Source: Solibacillus silvestris_B
Lineage (GTDB): Bacteria; Bacillota; Bacilli; Bacillales_A; Planococcaceae
Assembly: GCF_051967575.1 (NCBI RefSeq)
Contig: NZ_JBQCJW010000024.1
Location: forward strand, 1-52,725
DNA: 52,725 nt
Direction: 5' to 3'
The translations under genes and the position numbers were made by a program. The notes under the pieces are model-generated. The model was not told where the DNA came from. It was given only the letters and a program-made list of their open reading frames with translations, and did no database searches. Shown piece after piece: positions 1-8,456 of this stretch. Every line of letters starts with the position of its first letter. The stretch's first letter is position 1.

Positions 1-24
1 GCCAGGATCAAACTCTCCATAAAA
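1..24 (-). rRNA. rrs: 16S rRNA, 5' end only
   Basis: The reverse complement of the first bases reads GGAGAGTTTGATCCTGGC, the near-universal start of bacterial 16S rRNA. The gene runs leftward out of the window, so only about 24 bases are present. The exact mature 5' end is set by analogy with Bacillus. It lies downstream of lysS on the same strand, as in B. subtilis, where rRNA operons follow lysS. Confidence 0.93.
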
Positions 25-172
25 GTAGTTTGAAAGCTCATTTGCTTTGCTAGCGATCCAGCTTCATTAAAAGCTGATATCTATTGTTTGCTTCATTTAA
101 GAAGCTTGTTTCATTAACGTTGCTTGTTCAGTTTTCAAGGTTCATTGCGCCGTCTCAAATGACAACTTTTAT
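25..172 (-). other. 16S rRNA leader with boxA-like antitermination element
   Basis: This is the transcribed leader between the rRNA promoters and the 16S gene. On the minus strand at about 125-145 it carries CCTTGAAAACTGAACA, the conserved Bacillus rRNA leader/spacer motif associated with boxA antitermination and processing of the precursor. The matching 3' flank of 16S, which would pair with the leader for RNase III cleavage, is outside the window. Confidence 0.7.
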
Positions 173-201
173 ATCTTACCAATCCACACTCACAATGTCA
201 A
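173..201 (-). promoter_or_regulatory. rRNA promoter P2 (proximal)
   Basis: Minus strand: consensus -35 TTGACA (196-201), a 17-bp spacer and -10 TAAGAT (173-178). The base 7 nt after the -10 is G (position 166). Bacillus rRNA promoters typically initiate with GTP, which couples them to the stringent response; the start site here is inferred from spacing only. Confidence 0.8.
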
Positions 202-258
202 CAACTTTTTTTGAAAAAGTTGTTTAGTTTGTTTTTGTTTGAATTTAGTAACTTTTAT

Positions 259-287
259 ACTTTACCACTCTAAAGTTAAAAAGTAAA
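259..287 (-). promoter_or_regulatory. rRNA promoter P1 (distal)
   Basis: Minus strand: -35 TTTACT (282-287), a 17-bp spacer and -10 TAAAGT (259-264), followed by ATAAAAG, the same discriminator as the proximal promoter, again placing G 7 nt after the -10. Tandem promoters about 86 bp apart are normal for Bacillus rrn operons. Confidence 0.6.
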
Positions 288-740
288 GAATTTTATTTAG
301 TTAGCTTGTCGCGTTTTAGCGACAGGTAATAATATACCATCCCTAAAGTTATATAGCAATAGTTTTTTTATAAAATATATTATCTAATTTCGCACAGAAC
401 TTTCTCTATTATATTTAATAAACTCTTTAAACTTCCCGCATACAATTAATATATTCAGGACTCCCTTTACACAATATCACTTTAATATTTAAGTATAAAA
501 TAGATATAGAAGTTCTATTAGTTATTATACTTCCTTCATCTCACATAAGCGCATTTTTCGAAAAACGGCAAGTAGGTTGCCTGCCATATTTGTAAAAAAA
601 CAAAATTATATTCGAAATGCACAAATAGACTCTCAACACGTAACGACCAAAGCTACAATTGGCTATCGTCGATAAATAAACAAAATCGCAAAAAGAAAAG
701 TAGGAATTTTTAAATTAGCCCTCCCTTTTAATACTAAAGA
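288..740. other. AT-rich intergenic region, nothing recognised
   Basis: No convincing gene, RNA or repeat was seen between the rRNA promoters and the lysS terminator. There is one small 6-bp hairpin (307-312 with 319-324) without a T-tract on either strand. A/T-rich stretches just upstream of the -35 of the distal rRNA promoter could act as an UP element, but I cannot show this. Confidence 0.5.
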
Positions 741-767
741 AGAGCCGTGCAAATATCGCACGGCTCT
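741..767 (-). terminator. lysS terminator
   Basis: A 10-bp perfect stem (741-750 with 758-767) and 7-nt loop lie 8 bp after the lysS stop. On the minus strand a moderately T-rich tail follows (TTCTTTAGTATT). It separates the lysS transcript from the rRNA promoters. Confidence 0.8.
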
Positions 768-775
768 CAGAAAGG

Positions 776-2269
776 TTATTTCGTTGTATGACGCATTGTT
801 GGGAATAATAGTACATCGCGAATAGACGGTGAATTTGTTAACAGCATAATTAAACGGTCAATACCAATACCTAAACCACCTGTTGGAGGCATACCGTATT
901 CCAATGCTTCAATGAAGTCATTGTCCATTTCGTGCGCTTCGTCATTTCCTGCTTCTTTTTCCGCCATTTGGGCTTCAAAACGTTCGCGTTGATCGATCGG
1001 ATCATTTAATTCAGTGAATGCGTTTGCGTGCTCACGGCGGACGATGAATAACTCAAAGCGATCCGTGAAGCGCGGGTCTTCAGGATTTTTCTTCGCTAAT
1101 GGAGAAATCTCCACTGGATGACCTGTTACGAAAGTCGGCTGCACTAATGTTTCTTCTACTTTTTGCTCGAAGAATTCATTGATGATGTGACCTACTTCAT
1201 GTGCATCTTTAATTTCCACACCGTGTTCAGCAGCGTGTTTACGTGCTTCTTCTACAGTCATCAGAGCCCAGAAGTCTACACCCGTCGCTTCTTTAACCGC
1301 ATCTACCATGTGCACGCGTTTCCAGCCTACACCTAATTCGATTGTATCTTCACCATATTGCACAGATGTCGTGCCTAGAACTTCTCCGGCAACATGCGCA
1401 ATTAAATTTTCCGTTAAATCCATAATATCGTTGTAGTCTGCATATGCTTCATATAATTCGATCATTGTGAATTCAGGGTTGTGACGCGTTGAAATCCCTT
1501 CGTTACGGAATACACGGCCAATTTCATATACTTTTTCCAGGCCGCCAACGATTAAACGTTTTAAATGCAACTCAATTGCAATACGCATGTATAATTCCAT
1601 ATCAAGCGCATTGTGGTGTGTGATGAAAGGACGAGCTGCAGCACCACCAGCGATTGTATGCAGCATTGGCGTTTCCACCTCTAAATAACCGTTGCTATCT
1701 AAGTAATTGCGGATTGCACGAATGATTTTTGAACGCTGGATGAATGTTGTTTTTGATTCATCGTTTGTCATTAAATCTACATAACGTTGACGGTAGCGTT
1801 GTTCTACATCTGTCAACCCGTGGAATTTGTCCGGTAATGGGCGCAATGCTTTCGTTAAGAATGTGAATTCGGTTGCCTTTACTGATAGCTCACCAACTTG
1901 TGTACGGAATACGTTTCCTTTTACCCCTACGATATCACCAAGATCCGCTTTGTTGAATAATTCGTAAGCTTCTTCGCCGATCGCATCTTTGCGTACATAA
2001 ATTTGAATTTGCCCTGCCAAGTCCTGAATATGCGCAAATCCTGCTTTACCTTTACCGCGTTTTGTCATAATACGTCCGGCGATTGTAACTTCGCGTAGGT
2101 TTTCTTCCAATTGTTCTTTATCAAATTGCTCGTTATCTGCAATAACTTCGTTCGATAAATGTGTGCGTTCAAAACGGCTGCCGAATGGGTCCATACCGTT
2201 TTCGCGAATATCTGTCATCTTCTGGCGTCTCACCAAAAGTTGGTCGTTTAATTCTTCGATATTTGACAC
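776..2269 (-). CDS. lysS: Lysyl-tRNA synthetase, class II
   Basis: Charges tRNA-Lys with lysine in the cytoplasm. It has an N-terminal OB-fold anticodon-binding domain (about residues 60-150) and a class II catalytic domain: motif 2 FRNEGISTRHNPEF at about 254-267 and motif 3 GLGIGIDRL close to the C-terminus. The length (497 aa) matches the family. I chose GTG at 2269 because the Shine-Dalgarno AAGGAG sits 8 nt upstream and the product then begins MSNIEELNDQ; the GTG three codons earlier would overlap that site. It follows dusB after a terminator, so it probably has its own promoter. It is the last gene before the rRNA operon. Confidence 0.97.
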   Translation of the reverse strand: MSNIEELNDQLLVRRQKMTDIRENGMDPFGSRFERTHLSNEVIADNEQFDKEQLEENLREVTIAGRIMTKRGKGKAGFAHIQDLAGQIQIYVRKDAIGEEAYELFNKADLGDIVGVKGNVFRTQVGELSVKATEFTFLTKALRPLPDKFHGLTDVEQRYRQRYVDLMTNDESKTTFIQRSKIIRAIRNYLDSNGYLEVETPMLHTIAGGAAARPFITHHNALDMELYMRIAIELHLKRLIVGGLEKVYEIGRVFRNEGISTRHNPEFTMIELYEAYADYNDIMDLTENLIAHVAGEVLGTTSVQYGEDTIELGVGWKRVHMVDAVKEATGVDFWALMTVEEARKHAAEHGVEIKDAHEVGHIINEFFEQKVEETLVQPTFVTGHPVEISPLAKKNPEDPRFTDRFELFIVRREHANAFTELNDPIDQRERFEAQMAEKEAGNDEAHEMDNDFIEALEYGMPPTGGLGIGIDRLIMLLTNSPSIRDVLLFPTMRHTTK

Positions 2270-2369
2270 GTGTTTCACTCCTTAATGTTTTTGCGCTCCG
2301 AAACGGCACAATAGTCCATAATATTTCTATTGTACAGTATTTCTTTTTTTGATTCACCTGTTTCGAATT

Positions 2370-2397
2370 AATTTAAAATGTTCGATAATTCTGTCAA
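2370..2397 (-). promoter_or_regulatory. Probable lysS promoter
   Basis: Minus strand: consensus -35 TTGACA (2392-2397), 16-bp spacer, -10 TAAATT (2370-2375). It lies between the dusB terminator and lysS. The -10 is weak, so the exact element is uncertain. A short hairpin at about 2291-2312 lies in the predicted leader; no T-box was recognised. Confidence 0.45.
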
Positions 2398-2422
2398 GTG
2401 ACTTGTTTTATGACAATGAAAA

Positions 2423-2445
2423 AAGGCATCGTCAATTGATGCCTT
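2423..2445 (-). terminator. Terminator of the folate operon after dusB
   Basis: Hairpin GGCATC/GATGCC (extended to 8 bp, 2423-2430 with 2438-2445) followed on the minus strand by TTTTTT, 21 bp beyond the dusB stop. It ends the pabB-to-dusB transcript. Confidence 0.85.
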
Positions 2446-2466
2446 CATTTCATGTGTATGCGATTT

Positions 2467-3492
2467 CTAGTTTGCATGTTGCGTTAGCACCGCTTCATTT
2501 TCTTCGTATTGTGCGATGACACCGGCAATTACGATGCGCAAATCCTGCTCTGTCTCCGCCAGATTAATCGCATTGCGGATGTTTCCATTGCCTCGAATTC
2601 CTTTTAAATACCACGAAGCGTGTTTTCGCATTTCACGCACAGCCACTTTTTCGCCCTTTAAAGCTTTCAGACGTTCAAAATGGAGCAGACACACTTCCAT
2701 TTTTTCGCGAACAGATGGCTCCGGAATTAGTTCGCCCGATTCCAAATACTTCACTGTTTGATACATCATCCAAGGATTGCCCAATGCCGCACGACCAATC
2801 ATTACTGCATCTGCATTTGTATGCTCTAACATGCGCTTTGCGTCTTCGGGTGTTTCAATATCGCCATTGGCAATGAACGGAATATGAATATTCTTCTTCA
2901 CTTCCGCTAATACATCCCAGTTCGCTTTCCCTTCATACATTTGCACACGGGTACGGCCATGCATTGCAATTGCCGCGGCACCCGCACGCTCTGCTGCTTG
3001 GGCATTTTCTACAGCAAATACATGTTCATCATCCCATCCGATACGCATCTTCACTGAAACCGGCTTATCGACCGCATCAACAACAGCCGAAACCATTTCG
3101 TATATTTTGTTCGGATCGAGCAGCCATTTTGCACCGGCTTCACACTTGATAATTTTGTTTACGGGACAGCCCATATTAATATCGATAATGTCGGCATTTG
3201 TATGTTTGTCTACAAATTTAGCCGCCTCCACTAAATTCTCTTTGTCTCCCCCGAAAATCTGCAGTGTCATCGGATTTTCGCGTTCATCTATATATAGCAT
3301 GTCCAGTGTTTTTTTATTGCGGATATTTAACGCTTTATCGCTGATCATTTCCGCATATACCAACCCTGCCCCAAACTCTTTCACCGTTAAGCGGAAAGCC
3401 GAGTTGCAAATCCCTGCCATCGGGGCAAGAACGACACGGTTGTCCATTACAATATCGCCAATTTGGAAAGGCTTTTGTTCGATGTTTGACAC
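2467..3492 (-). CDS. dusB: tRNA-dihydrouridine synthase DusB
   Basis: FMN enzyme reducing uridines in the tRNA D-loop. It is a TIM-barrel: APMAGICNSAFR near the N-terminus (FMN binding), INMGCPVNKI with the probable catalytic Cys at about residue 109, and KMRIGW and ANGDI strands further on. At 341 aa it matches B. subtilis YacF. I chose the GTG at 3492 because a GGGGGG run sits 7 nt upstream and the product starts MSNIEQKPFQ; a GTG five codons earlier has no ribosome site. It is the last gene of the folate operon, 21 bp after the XRE gene, the order seen in B. subtilis. Confidence 0.95.
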   Translation of the reverse strand: MSNIEQKPFQIGDIVMDNRVVLAPMAGICNSAFRLTVKEFGAGLVYAEMISDKALNIRNKKTLDMLYIDERENPMTLQIFGGDKENLVEAAKFVDKHTNADIIDINMGCPVNKIIKCEAGAKWLLDPNKIYEMVSAVVDAVDKPVSVKMRIGWDDEHVFAVENAQAAERAGAAAIAMHGRTRVQMYEGKANWDVLAEVKKNIHIPFIANGDIETPEDAKRMLEHTNADAVMIGRAALGNPWMMYQTVKYLESGELIPEPSVREKMEVCLLHFERLKALKGEKVAVREMRKHASWYLKGIRGNGNIRNAINLAETEQDLRIVIAGVIAQYEENEAVLTQHAN

Positions 3493-3513
3493 CTTTAGTC
3501 CCCCCACAGTAGG

Positions 3514-3717
3514 TTATTCACCTTTTAATTCTTGGATATCTATTTTTAATACATCCGCAATCGTTTGAAGCTGTTCGTCGGAGGGAATTTTTTCGCCTCG
3601 TTCAATACGCCCTAAAATTGTCACAGATATACCAATATGTTTTGCAAATTCGGTTTGCTGAATTCGCTTTAGCTTTCGAAAGGCACGAATTCTTCGACCG
3701 TAGCGATTTTCTTCCAC
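3514..3717 (-). CDS. Small XRE-family HTH protein (YazB-like)
   Basis: A 67-aa protein that is almost entirely one Cro/C1-type helix-turn-helix: an RRIRAFRKLKRIQQTEFAKHI helix pair followed by ISVTILGRIERGEKIPS. It has no effector domain. The same position between folK and dusB is occupied by yazB in B. subtilis, whose role is not established. It starts at a GTG inside the 3' end of folK (49-bp overlap, different frame), with AAGG about 9 nt upstream. Translation is therefore probably coupled to folK. Target genes cannot be predicted from the sequence. Confidence 0.85.
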   Translation of the reverse strand: MEENRYGRRIRAFRKLKRIQQTEFAKHIGISVTILGRIERGEKIPSDEQLQTIADVLKIDIQELKGE

Positions 3718-4190
3718 AGCTTGACGCCTTCTTTCTCTATGTCGAGTGCTTGTAATGCTTCCAGCACACCTTCAAGCATAACATATTTTTGCGTCATAAT
3801 CTCTTCAAGCGGTACCAACACGAAAGCACGCTCGTACATGCGAGGATGTGGAATGATTAGGCTTTCTGTTTCATATTTTTCGTTGTTGTACAGCAAAATA
3901 TCCAAATCGATAATTCGAGGACCCCAACGGAATTCGCGTATACGGCCTAAATCATTTTCGACTTTTTGGCATTGTGCAAGCAGCTCAAGGGCATCAAGCT
4001 TTGTTTCCAGCGCTACGGCAATATTTAAAAAATCATCCTGCTCTGTATACCCGACCGCCGCTGTTTCATAAATGGAAGAAATAGCTGTAATGGCAATCTC
4101 ATCTTGGGCAAGCAGCATGGATACCGCGTCCCGTAAATTTTGCTCGCGTTCGCCGATATTCGTACCGATCGATAAATATGCTTGCATCAT
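3669..4190 (-). CDS. folK: 2-amino-4-hydroxy-6-hydroxymethyldihydropteridine pyrophosphokinase
   Basis: Transfers pyrophosphate from ATP to 6-hydroxymethyl-dihydropterin, preparing it for FolP. Signature RWGPRIIDLDIL at residues 88-99 contains the Mg-binding DLD; IPHPRMYERAFVLVPL (113-128) is the second conserved block. Length (173 aa) is normal. The ATG overlaps the folB stop as ATGA, with GAGG 9 nt upstream. The 3' end overlaps the small XRE gene. Part of the pabB-dusB operon. Confidence 0.95.
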   Translation of the reverse strand: MMQAYLSIGTNIGEREQNLRDAVSMLLAQDEIAITAISSIYETAAVGYTEQDDFLNIAVALETKLDALELLAQCQKVENDLGRIREFRWGPRIIDLDILLYNNEKYETESLIIPHPRMYERAFVLVPLEEIMTQKYVMLEGVLEALQALDIEKEGVKLWKKIATVEEFVPFES

Positions 4191-4555
4191 ATAAACTGGC
4201 CTCGCACAATCTCAACCGCAACTTCTTTGTAATGGCCGGGGATTGGAGGATCAGGCTTCACTACTTCGATACGGCATCCAAAAATTTGTCCTTCATATTG
4301 CGTTAAAATACGTGCAGCAATTGTTTCGGCGACGGCTTCAATCAGCTTGTATGGCTTACCTTCTATTATTTCTTTACAGATGTCATATATACCTACATAG
4401 CTTACCGTATTATCCAGCTCATCCGTTTCGCCTGCATGCTTTATATCAACCGCTAGCGAAACATTTGCACGAAAGCGTTGCCCCAGCACATTTTCCTCTT
4501 GCAGCACACCGTGATAGCCGAAAAACTGCATTTCTCTTAAATGAATATAATCCAT
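4187..4555 (-). CDS. folB: Dihydroneopterin aldolase
   Basis: Cleaves dihydroneopterin to 6-hydroxymethyl-dihydropterin and glycolaldehyde. The 122-aa product has the family layout: FFGYHGVLQEE near the N-terminus (catalytic Glu), SYVGIYDIC in the middle and KPDPPIPGH near the C-terminus. The start is ATG 4555, with AAGGAG 6 nt upstream; a longer frame exists but would run into folP without a ribosome site. It lies 10 bp after the folP stop and overlaps folK by 4 bp. Confidence 0.95.
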   Translation of the reverse strand: MDYIHLREMQFFGYHGVLQEENVLGQRFRANVSLAVDIKHAGETDELDNTVSYVGIYDICKEIIEGKPYKLIEAVAETIAARILTQYEGQIFGCRIEVVKPDPPIPGHYKEVAVEIVRGQFI

Positions 4556-4565
4556 TACAAACTCC

Positions 4566-5426
4566 TTAATGTCTCGGTGCCAATTCACCTTGTACTTTAA
4601 ATTTCCCTATGAGGGCATCTATCATTTTTACCGTGCGTGCAACTTCCTTCACATCGTGCACACGCATCATATGACAGCCCTTTTGCACACCGAATGCACA
4701 AGTTGCCGCCGTTCCTTCAATGCGTTCTTCTACAGGCAAATCCAAAATCGAGCCAATCATGCGTTTGCGTGATGTTGCAAGCAACACTGGATACCCTAGC
4801 GCCACAAGCTCATCCAATCGCTGCATCGTTTCAATGCTTTCGTTCAAGTTTTTAACAAAGCCAATGCCTGGATCAAGGATAATATGCTCTTCCCGTACAC
4901 CAGCCGCTTTTGCGATGGCGATGCTTTCCTGCATATCTTCCAAAAAATCCGCAAAGAAATTTTCGTAGTGATCGTCCTTTCGATTATGCATTAAAATAAT
5001 CGGAGCATTTAGTTCTGCGGCGACTTTTGCAATTTCCGGGTCTGCCTTCGCCCCCCAAATATCGTTGATGATATGCGCGCCCGCTTCAATTGCCGCGCGT
5101 GCCACATTCGATTTATATGTATCAATCGAAATAATCGCGGGCACTTCTTTTATAAGCGCCTGAATAACCGGCACGACGCGGGCGATTTCTTCTTCATCAG
5201 GAATACGCGTATAGCCAGGGCGTGTGGATTCCCCGCCGACATCGATAATTTTCGCCCCATCCGCTACCATCTTCTTCGCCTGGGCAACCGCTTTTTCGAC
5301 CGAATTAAACTTTCCGCCATCCGAAAAAGAATCTGGTGTCACATTTAAAATGCCCATAACGAATGTTTCTTTTTTAAAATCAAGTTCAATCCCATTTAAT
5401 GTGAGCGATTTATAATTTTCCAGCAT
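4566..5426 (-). CDS. folP: Dihydropteroate synthase
   Basis: Condenses 6-hydroxymethyl-dihydropterin pyrophosphate with p-aminobenzoate; target of sulfonamides. The two family signatures are present: MGILNVTPDSFSDGG (residues 24-38) and GAKIIDVGGESTRPG (57-71), plus SRKRMIG near residue 220. 286 aa, normal. ATG with AGGAG 6 nt upstream. It overlaps pabC by 17 bp, so the two are probably translationally coupled. No obvious sulfonamide-resistance signature can be judged from sequence alone. Confidence 0.97.
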   Translation of the reverse strand: MLENYKSLTLNGIELDFKKETFVMGILNVTPDSFSDGGKFNSVEKAVAQAKKMVADGAKIIDVGGESTRPGYTRIPDEEEIARVVPVIQALIKEVPAIISIDTYKSNVARAAIEAGAHIINDIWGAKADPEIAKVAAELNAPIILMHNRKDDHYENFFADFLEDMQESIAIAKAAGVREEHIILDPGIGFVKNLNESIETMQRLDELVALGYPVLLATSRKRMIGSILDLPVEERIEGTAATCAFGVQKGCHMMRVHDVKEVARTVKMIDALIGKFKVQGELAPRH

Positions 5427-6273
5427 GTCGTTCTCCTAAATACATAACAATTTTTTGTAAATAAGCATTATGCAGCTTATTGTAAAGTCTGCCTTCACTA
5501 CTAGCAAAACGGACTTTACCAATATTAGAAATCGGCACAAGCTCCTGAACAGCAGTTGTAATAAAGCATTCATCTGCCTGCTCTAGCTCCCATGTTAAAA
5601 AACTGCCTTCCCGTACAGGAATTTGAAGCTCCTTTGCCAGCCTAATCACTATTTCTCGTGTAATACCAGGTAAAATGCCTAATTTCGTAGAAGGCGTATA
5701 CAGTATACCATCTTTTATCCAAAAAATATTTGATGTGATTCCTTCTGCAACGACACCGCGCTTATCCATAAAAAAGCCTTCTTGCGCAGCTAAACTGGAC
5801 AGTTCAAGACGTGCCCTTACATTATTGCCGTAATGATGGCTTTTATAGCGTACTTGTTGTTCAGGGGTATTCCGCAACGTTTGCAGCCATACCGCCTCCT
5901 TTGCCGTACCCCGCACCAGTTTCGGCAGTTCTTTTCGGAACAATATAATAGTTGGCTCGGTATATTCCGACGGTGCGAGTCCAATCGGATGCACACCGGC
6001 GGATACATTTAAACGGAAATATCCTTCCTTCCCGTCCTGGGCATTTAACTTTTCAATGACTTCTTCCATATCATGGATCGTGTATGGGAAATGGATACGG
6101 TATTCTTTTAATGCTTCAATTAAACGATTGAAATGCTCGCGCAAATATACAGCCTTTCCTTCATATGTGCGAAACGTTTCGAAAAAACCAAGCCCATATA
6201 AAAATCCGTGATCGAACGGGGAAATTTTCATCTCCTGTTCCTCTATATACTGGCCATTCATCCAGCAAAGCAT
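5410..6273 (-). CDS. pabC: Aminodeoxychorismate lyase
   Basis: PLP fold-type IV enzyme releasing pyruvate from aminodeoxychorismate to give p-aminobenzoate. The PLP lysine lies in RYKSHHYGNNV (K144 with this start). FETFRTYEG near the N-terminus and the GVVAEG(I)TSNIFW block are typical of PabC/branched-chain aminotransferase relatives. 287 aa. ATG 6273 was chosen because GGAGG lies 8 nt upstream; a TTG two codons earlier is too close to that site. It lies 12 bp after pabA. Confidence 0.94.
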   Translation of the reverse strand: MLCWMNGQYIEEQEMKISPFDHGFLYGLGFFETFRTYEGKAVYLREHFNRLIEALKEYRIHFPYTIHDMEEVIEKLNAQDGKEGYFRLNVSAGVHPIGLAPSEYTEPTIILFRKELPKLVRGTAKEAVWLQTLRNTPEQQVRYKSHHYGNNVRARLELSSLAAQEGFFMDKRGVVAEGITSNIFWIKDGILYTPSTKLGILPGITREIVIRLAKELQIPVREGSFLTWELEQADECFITTAVQELVPISNIGKVRFASSEGRLYNKLHNAYLQKIVMYLGERHAGKL

Positions 6274-6285
6274 TGCCAATCCCTC

Positions 6286-6855
6286 CTAACAGTACGTTTC
6301 TATAAATGTCCGCAATAATTGCTTGCCATCCTCTGTCATAATAGACTCTGGATGATATTGAACCCCTTCAATCGGATATTGTTTATGACGCAGCCCCATA
6401 ATTTCGCCTTCTTCCGTCCATGCCGTCACTTCCAGACAATCCGGCAATGTAGTTGGCTCCACTATTAGCGAGTGATAGCGTGTTGCCGCAAAAGGATTTG
6501 CGTTTTTTCTATGTAAACCAATTCCTTTGTGCAATACAGGGGATGTTTTTCCGTGCATTAAACGCTCGGCACGGACGACATCTCCGCCAAATACTTGCGC
6601 AATCGCTTGGTGCCCTAAGCACACCCCCAATATCGGAATCTTCCCTGCGAAATGTTCAATGATGCGAAGGCTTTCCCCTGCGTCATCCGGTGTACATGGA
6701 CCTGGTGAAATGACAAGCATCATCGGTTGGAGCTGCTCGATTTCCTCTATCGTAATTTCATCATTGCGCTTCACGTTTAATTCATGACCGAATTCACCGA
6801 AATATTGCACTAAGTTATACGTGAATGAATCATAGTTGTCTATCATTAAAATCAT
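6286..6855 (-). CDS. pabA: Aminodeoxychorismate/anthranilate synthase glutaminase subunit
   Basis: Class I glutamine amidotransferase that feeds ammonia to PabB; in Bacillus the same subunit (TrpG) also serves anthranilate synthase. The nucleophile sits in GVCLGHQ (C79) and the His/Glu of the triad in QYHPES (H168, E170); SPGPCTP forms the oxyanion region. 189 aa with ATG 6855, preceded by GAGGTGG and overlapping the pabB stop (ATGA). In B. subtilis this gene is regulated by TRAP. I see no run of GAG/TAG triplets at this ribosome site, so TRAP control is not supported here. Confidence 0.95.
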   Translation of the reverse strand: MILMIDNYDSFTYNLVQYFGEFGHELNVKRNDEITIEEIEQLQPMMLVISPGPCTPDDAGESLRIIEHFAGKIPILGVCLGHQAIAQVFGGDVVRAERLMHGKTSPVLHKGIGLHRKNANPFAATRYHSLIVEPTTLPDCLEVTAWTEEGEIMGLRHKQYPIEGVQYHPESIMTEDGKQLLRTFIETYC

Positions 6856-8261
6856 TTGCCCACCTCTTCTGCCATCGCTTTTGCTTGCCACATCGCACGT
6901 GCTTTATTCATCGATTCGATATACTCGTTTTCCGGAATCGAATCAATGACAATGCCAGCACCGGCTTGAATGTATGCGAAACCATCTTGTATATACGCCG
7001 TGCGGATGACAATATTCAACTCCAAATCGCCAGTATAGCCAATCCAGCCGATCGATCCCGTATAAAGTCCGCGGCGCACAGGCTCCAGCTCTTCAATAAT
7101 TTCCATTGTGCGAATTTTTGGCGCGCCGGTAATTGTGCCTCCCGGAAACATCGCCCGAATGACATCAGCATTTGTTTTTCCTTGGGCAATTTCTCCACGC
7201 ACATTCGAGACGATATGCATAACATGCGAATAATGTTCAATGACCATAAACTCATTCACCTCTACCGTCCCGTACTTGCTTACCCGCCCTAAATCATTGC
7301 GCTCTAAATCAACAAGCATTACATGTTCCGCCCGTTCCTTTTCATGCTGAATAAGTTCGTTCGCCAATGCTGAATCTTGTTCTTTTGATTTCCCGCGCGG
7401 ACGTGTTCCTGCAATTGGTCTTGTCGATAGCTCATCGCCTTTGCGCTTTATGAGCAATTCCGGAGAGCCGCTTACAACCGCAAATTGCTCACTTTCGATG
7501 TAAGCCATATACGGGGAAGGGTTAAACGAACGGACTGCCTCATACACCATAATAGGGGATGTCGATAGTTTTTTCGCTTGGCGCACAGACAAATTCACTT
7601 GGAACACATCCCCTTGTGCGATATAGTGCTGAATTTTGCGTACTGCGGCTTCGAATGCCTCCGCACGAAACGAAACTTGCAGCTCTGCTTCATCTTGCTC
7701 GATATTTTTTGCTGCTTCCTTGTTGAAATGACGGTTTTCCAGCCCTGTTTTAGCCTGAGTTTGCCAGTCGTTTTGCCATGCTTGCAAATCGACTTCACAT
7801 GTCGGAAATTTCATCAATGTTACTTCATCTGTTTCGACATTATGGACAGCCCAATGGTCGAATAAATAAAAGTAAATATCGGGCACCTGCAGATCGTCCT
7901 TAGCTGCAGCAGGGAGCAGTTCAATCGTGCGCGCATAATCATAGGAAATAAACCCGATTGCGCCCCCTTGGAAATCCGGCAAATGGGGAATTGCTTTAAG
8001 CTCATATCGGGCGATTACTTCTTCCAATTGTGCAAGTGCCTCCCCTTTTTTTAGTTCGACTTCTCCATTGCTCCACGCAATTTCAAGTCCTTGCTCAACT
8101 GATTTAGCTGCGGCAATTGGCTCCCATGCCGCAATCGTATAATGCCCACCGCGGCCGCTTTCCAAAAATATGCGCTGTCTTTCATTTGCTGTCTGCTCCT
8201 GAAAGCTATAAAAAAACTCGTCTTTTGTCATTTGAAATGTATGGTATTGTAGTTGTTGCAT
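6852..8261 (-). CDS. pabB: Aminodeoxychorismate synthase component I
   Basis: Converts chorismate to aminodeoxychorismate using ammonia from PabA; first gene of the folate operon. Chorismate-binding domain in the C-terminal half: STRPIAGTRPRG, AEHVMLVDLERNDLGRV and FPGGTITGAPKIRTMEII. The substrate-loop motif is PIAGT rather than PIKGT. E. coli PabB has a lysine there, while many other PabB and all TrpE proteins have alanine. 469 aa, as in Bacillus. ATG with AGGTG 7 nt upstream. It could be mistaken for TrpE, but the folate-operon setting supports PabB. Confidence 0.94.
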   Translation of the reverse strand: MQQLQYHTFQMTKDEFFYSFQEQTANERQRIFLESGRGGHYTIAAWEPIAAAKSVEQGLEIAWSNGEVELKKGEALAQLEEVIARYELKAIPHLPDFQGGAIGFISYDYARTIELLPAAAKDDLQVPDIYFYLFDHWAVHNVETDEVTLMKFPTCEVDLQAWQNDWQTQAKTGLENRHFNKEAAKNIEQDEAELQVSFRAEAFEAAVRKIQHYIAQGDVFQVNLSVRQAKKLSTSPIMVYEAVRSFNPSPYMAYIESEQFAVVSGSPELLIKRKGDELSTRPIAGTRPRGKSKEQDSALANELIQHEKERAEHVMLVDLERNDLGRVSKYGTVEVNEFMVIEHYSHVMHIVSNVRGEIAQGKTNADVIRAMFPGGTITGAPKIRTMEIIEELEPVRRGLYTGSIGWIGYTGDLELNIVIRTAYIQDGFAYIQAGAGIVIDSIPENEYIESMNKARAMWQAKAMAEEVGK

Positions 8262-8285
8262 CGATTTACACCTGCTTTATTCTTT

Positions 8286-8314
8286 TTCTTAATTAAACTC
8301 GAAAACGCTGTAAA
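8286..8314 (-). promoter_or_regulatory. Probable promoter of the pabB folate operon
   Basis: Minus strand: -35 TTTACA (8309-8314), 17-bp spacer, -10 TAAGAA (8286-8291), about 25 bp upstream of the pabB ATG. It lies downstream of the cysK terminator, so the folate operon has its own start. The -10 is imperfect. Confidence 0.45.
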
Positions 8315-8347
8315 AATCCATTTTTAACTTAAAAGAACACAGGAAAA

Positions 8348-8382
8348 AAGCTATTTTACAAGTTACATCCGTAAAATAGCTT
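8348..8382 (-). terminator. cysK terminator
   Basis: A 12-bp perfect stem (8348-8359 with 8371-8382) with an 11-nt loop, followed on the minus strand by a T-run (TTTTTT), 75 bp beyond the cysK stop. Confidence 0.9.
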
Positions 8383-8456
8383 TATAAAACAATTTAGCTT
8401 CTTTCAGCAAACCTTTTACCCTGAAAGCATAGCAACAGATGCAAAGGCATAATTGT

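Noticed and set aside
3107..3568. 153-codon plus frame opposite dusB
   Set aside because: Shadow of dusB on the other strand; no ribosome site or family resemblance.
6852..6900. TRAP-binding triplet repeats at the pabA ribosome site
   Set aside because: Only isolated GAG triplets are present, not the 9-11 spaced GAG/TAG repeats required.
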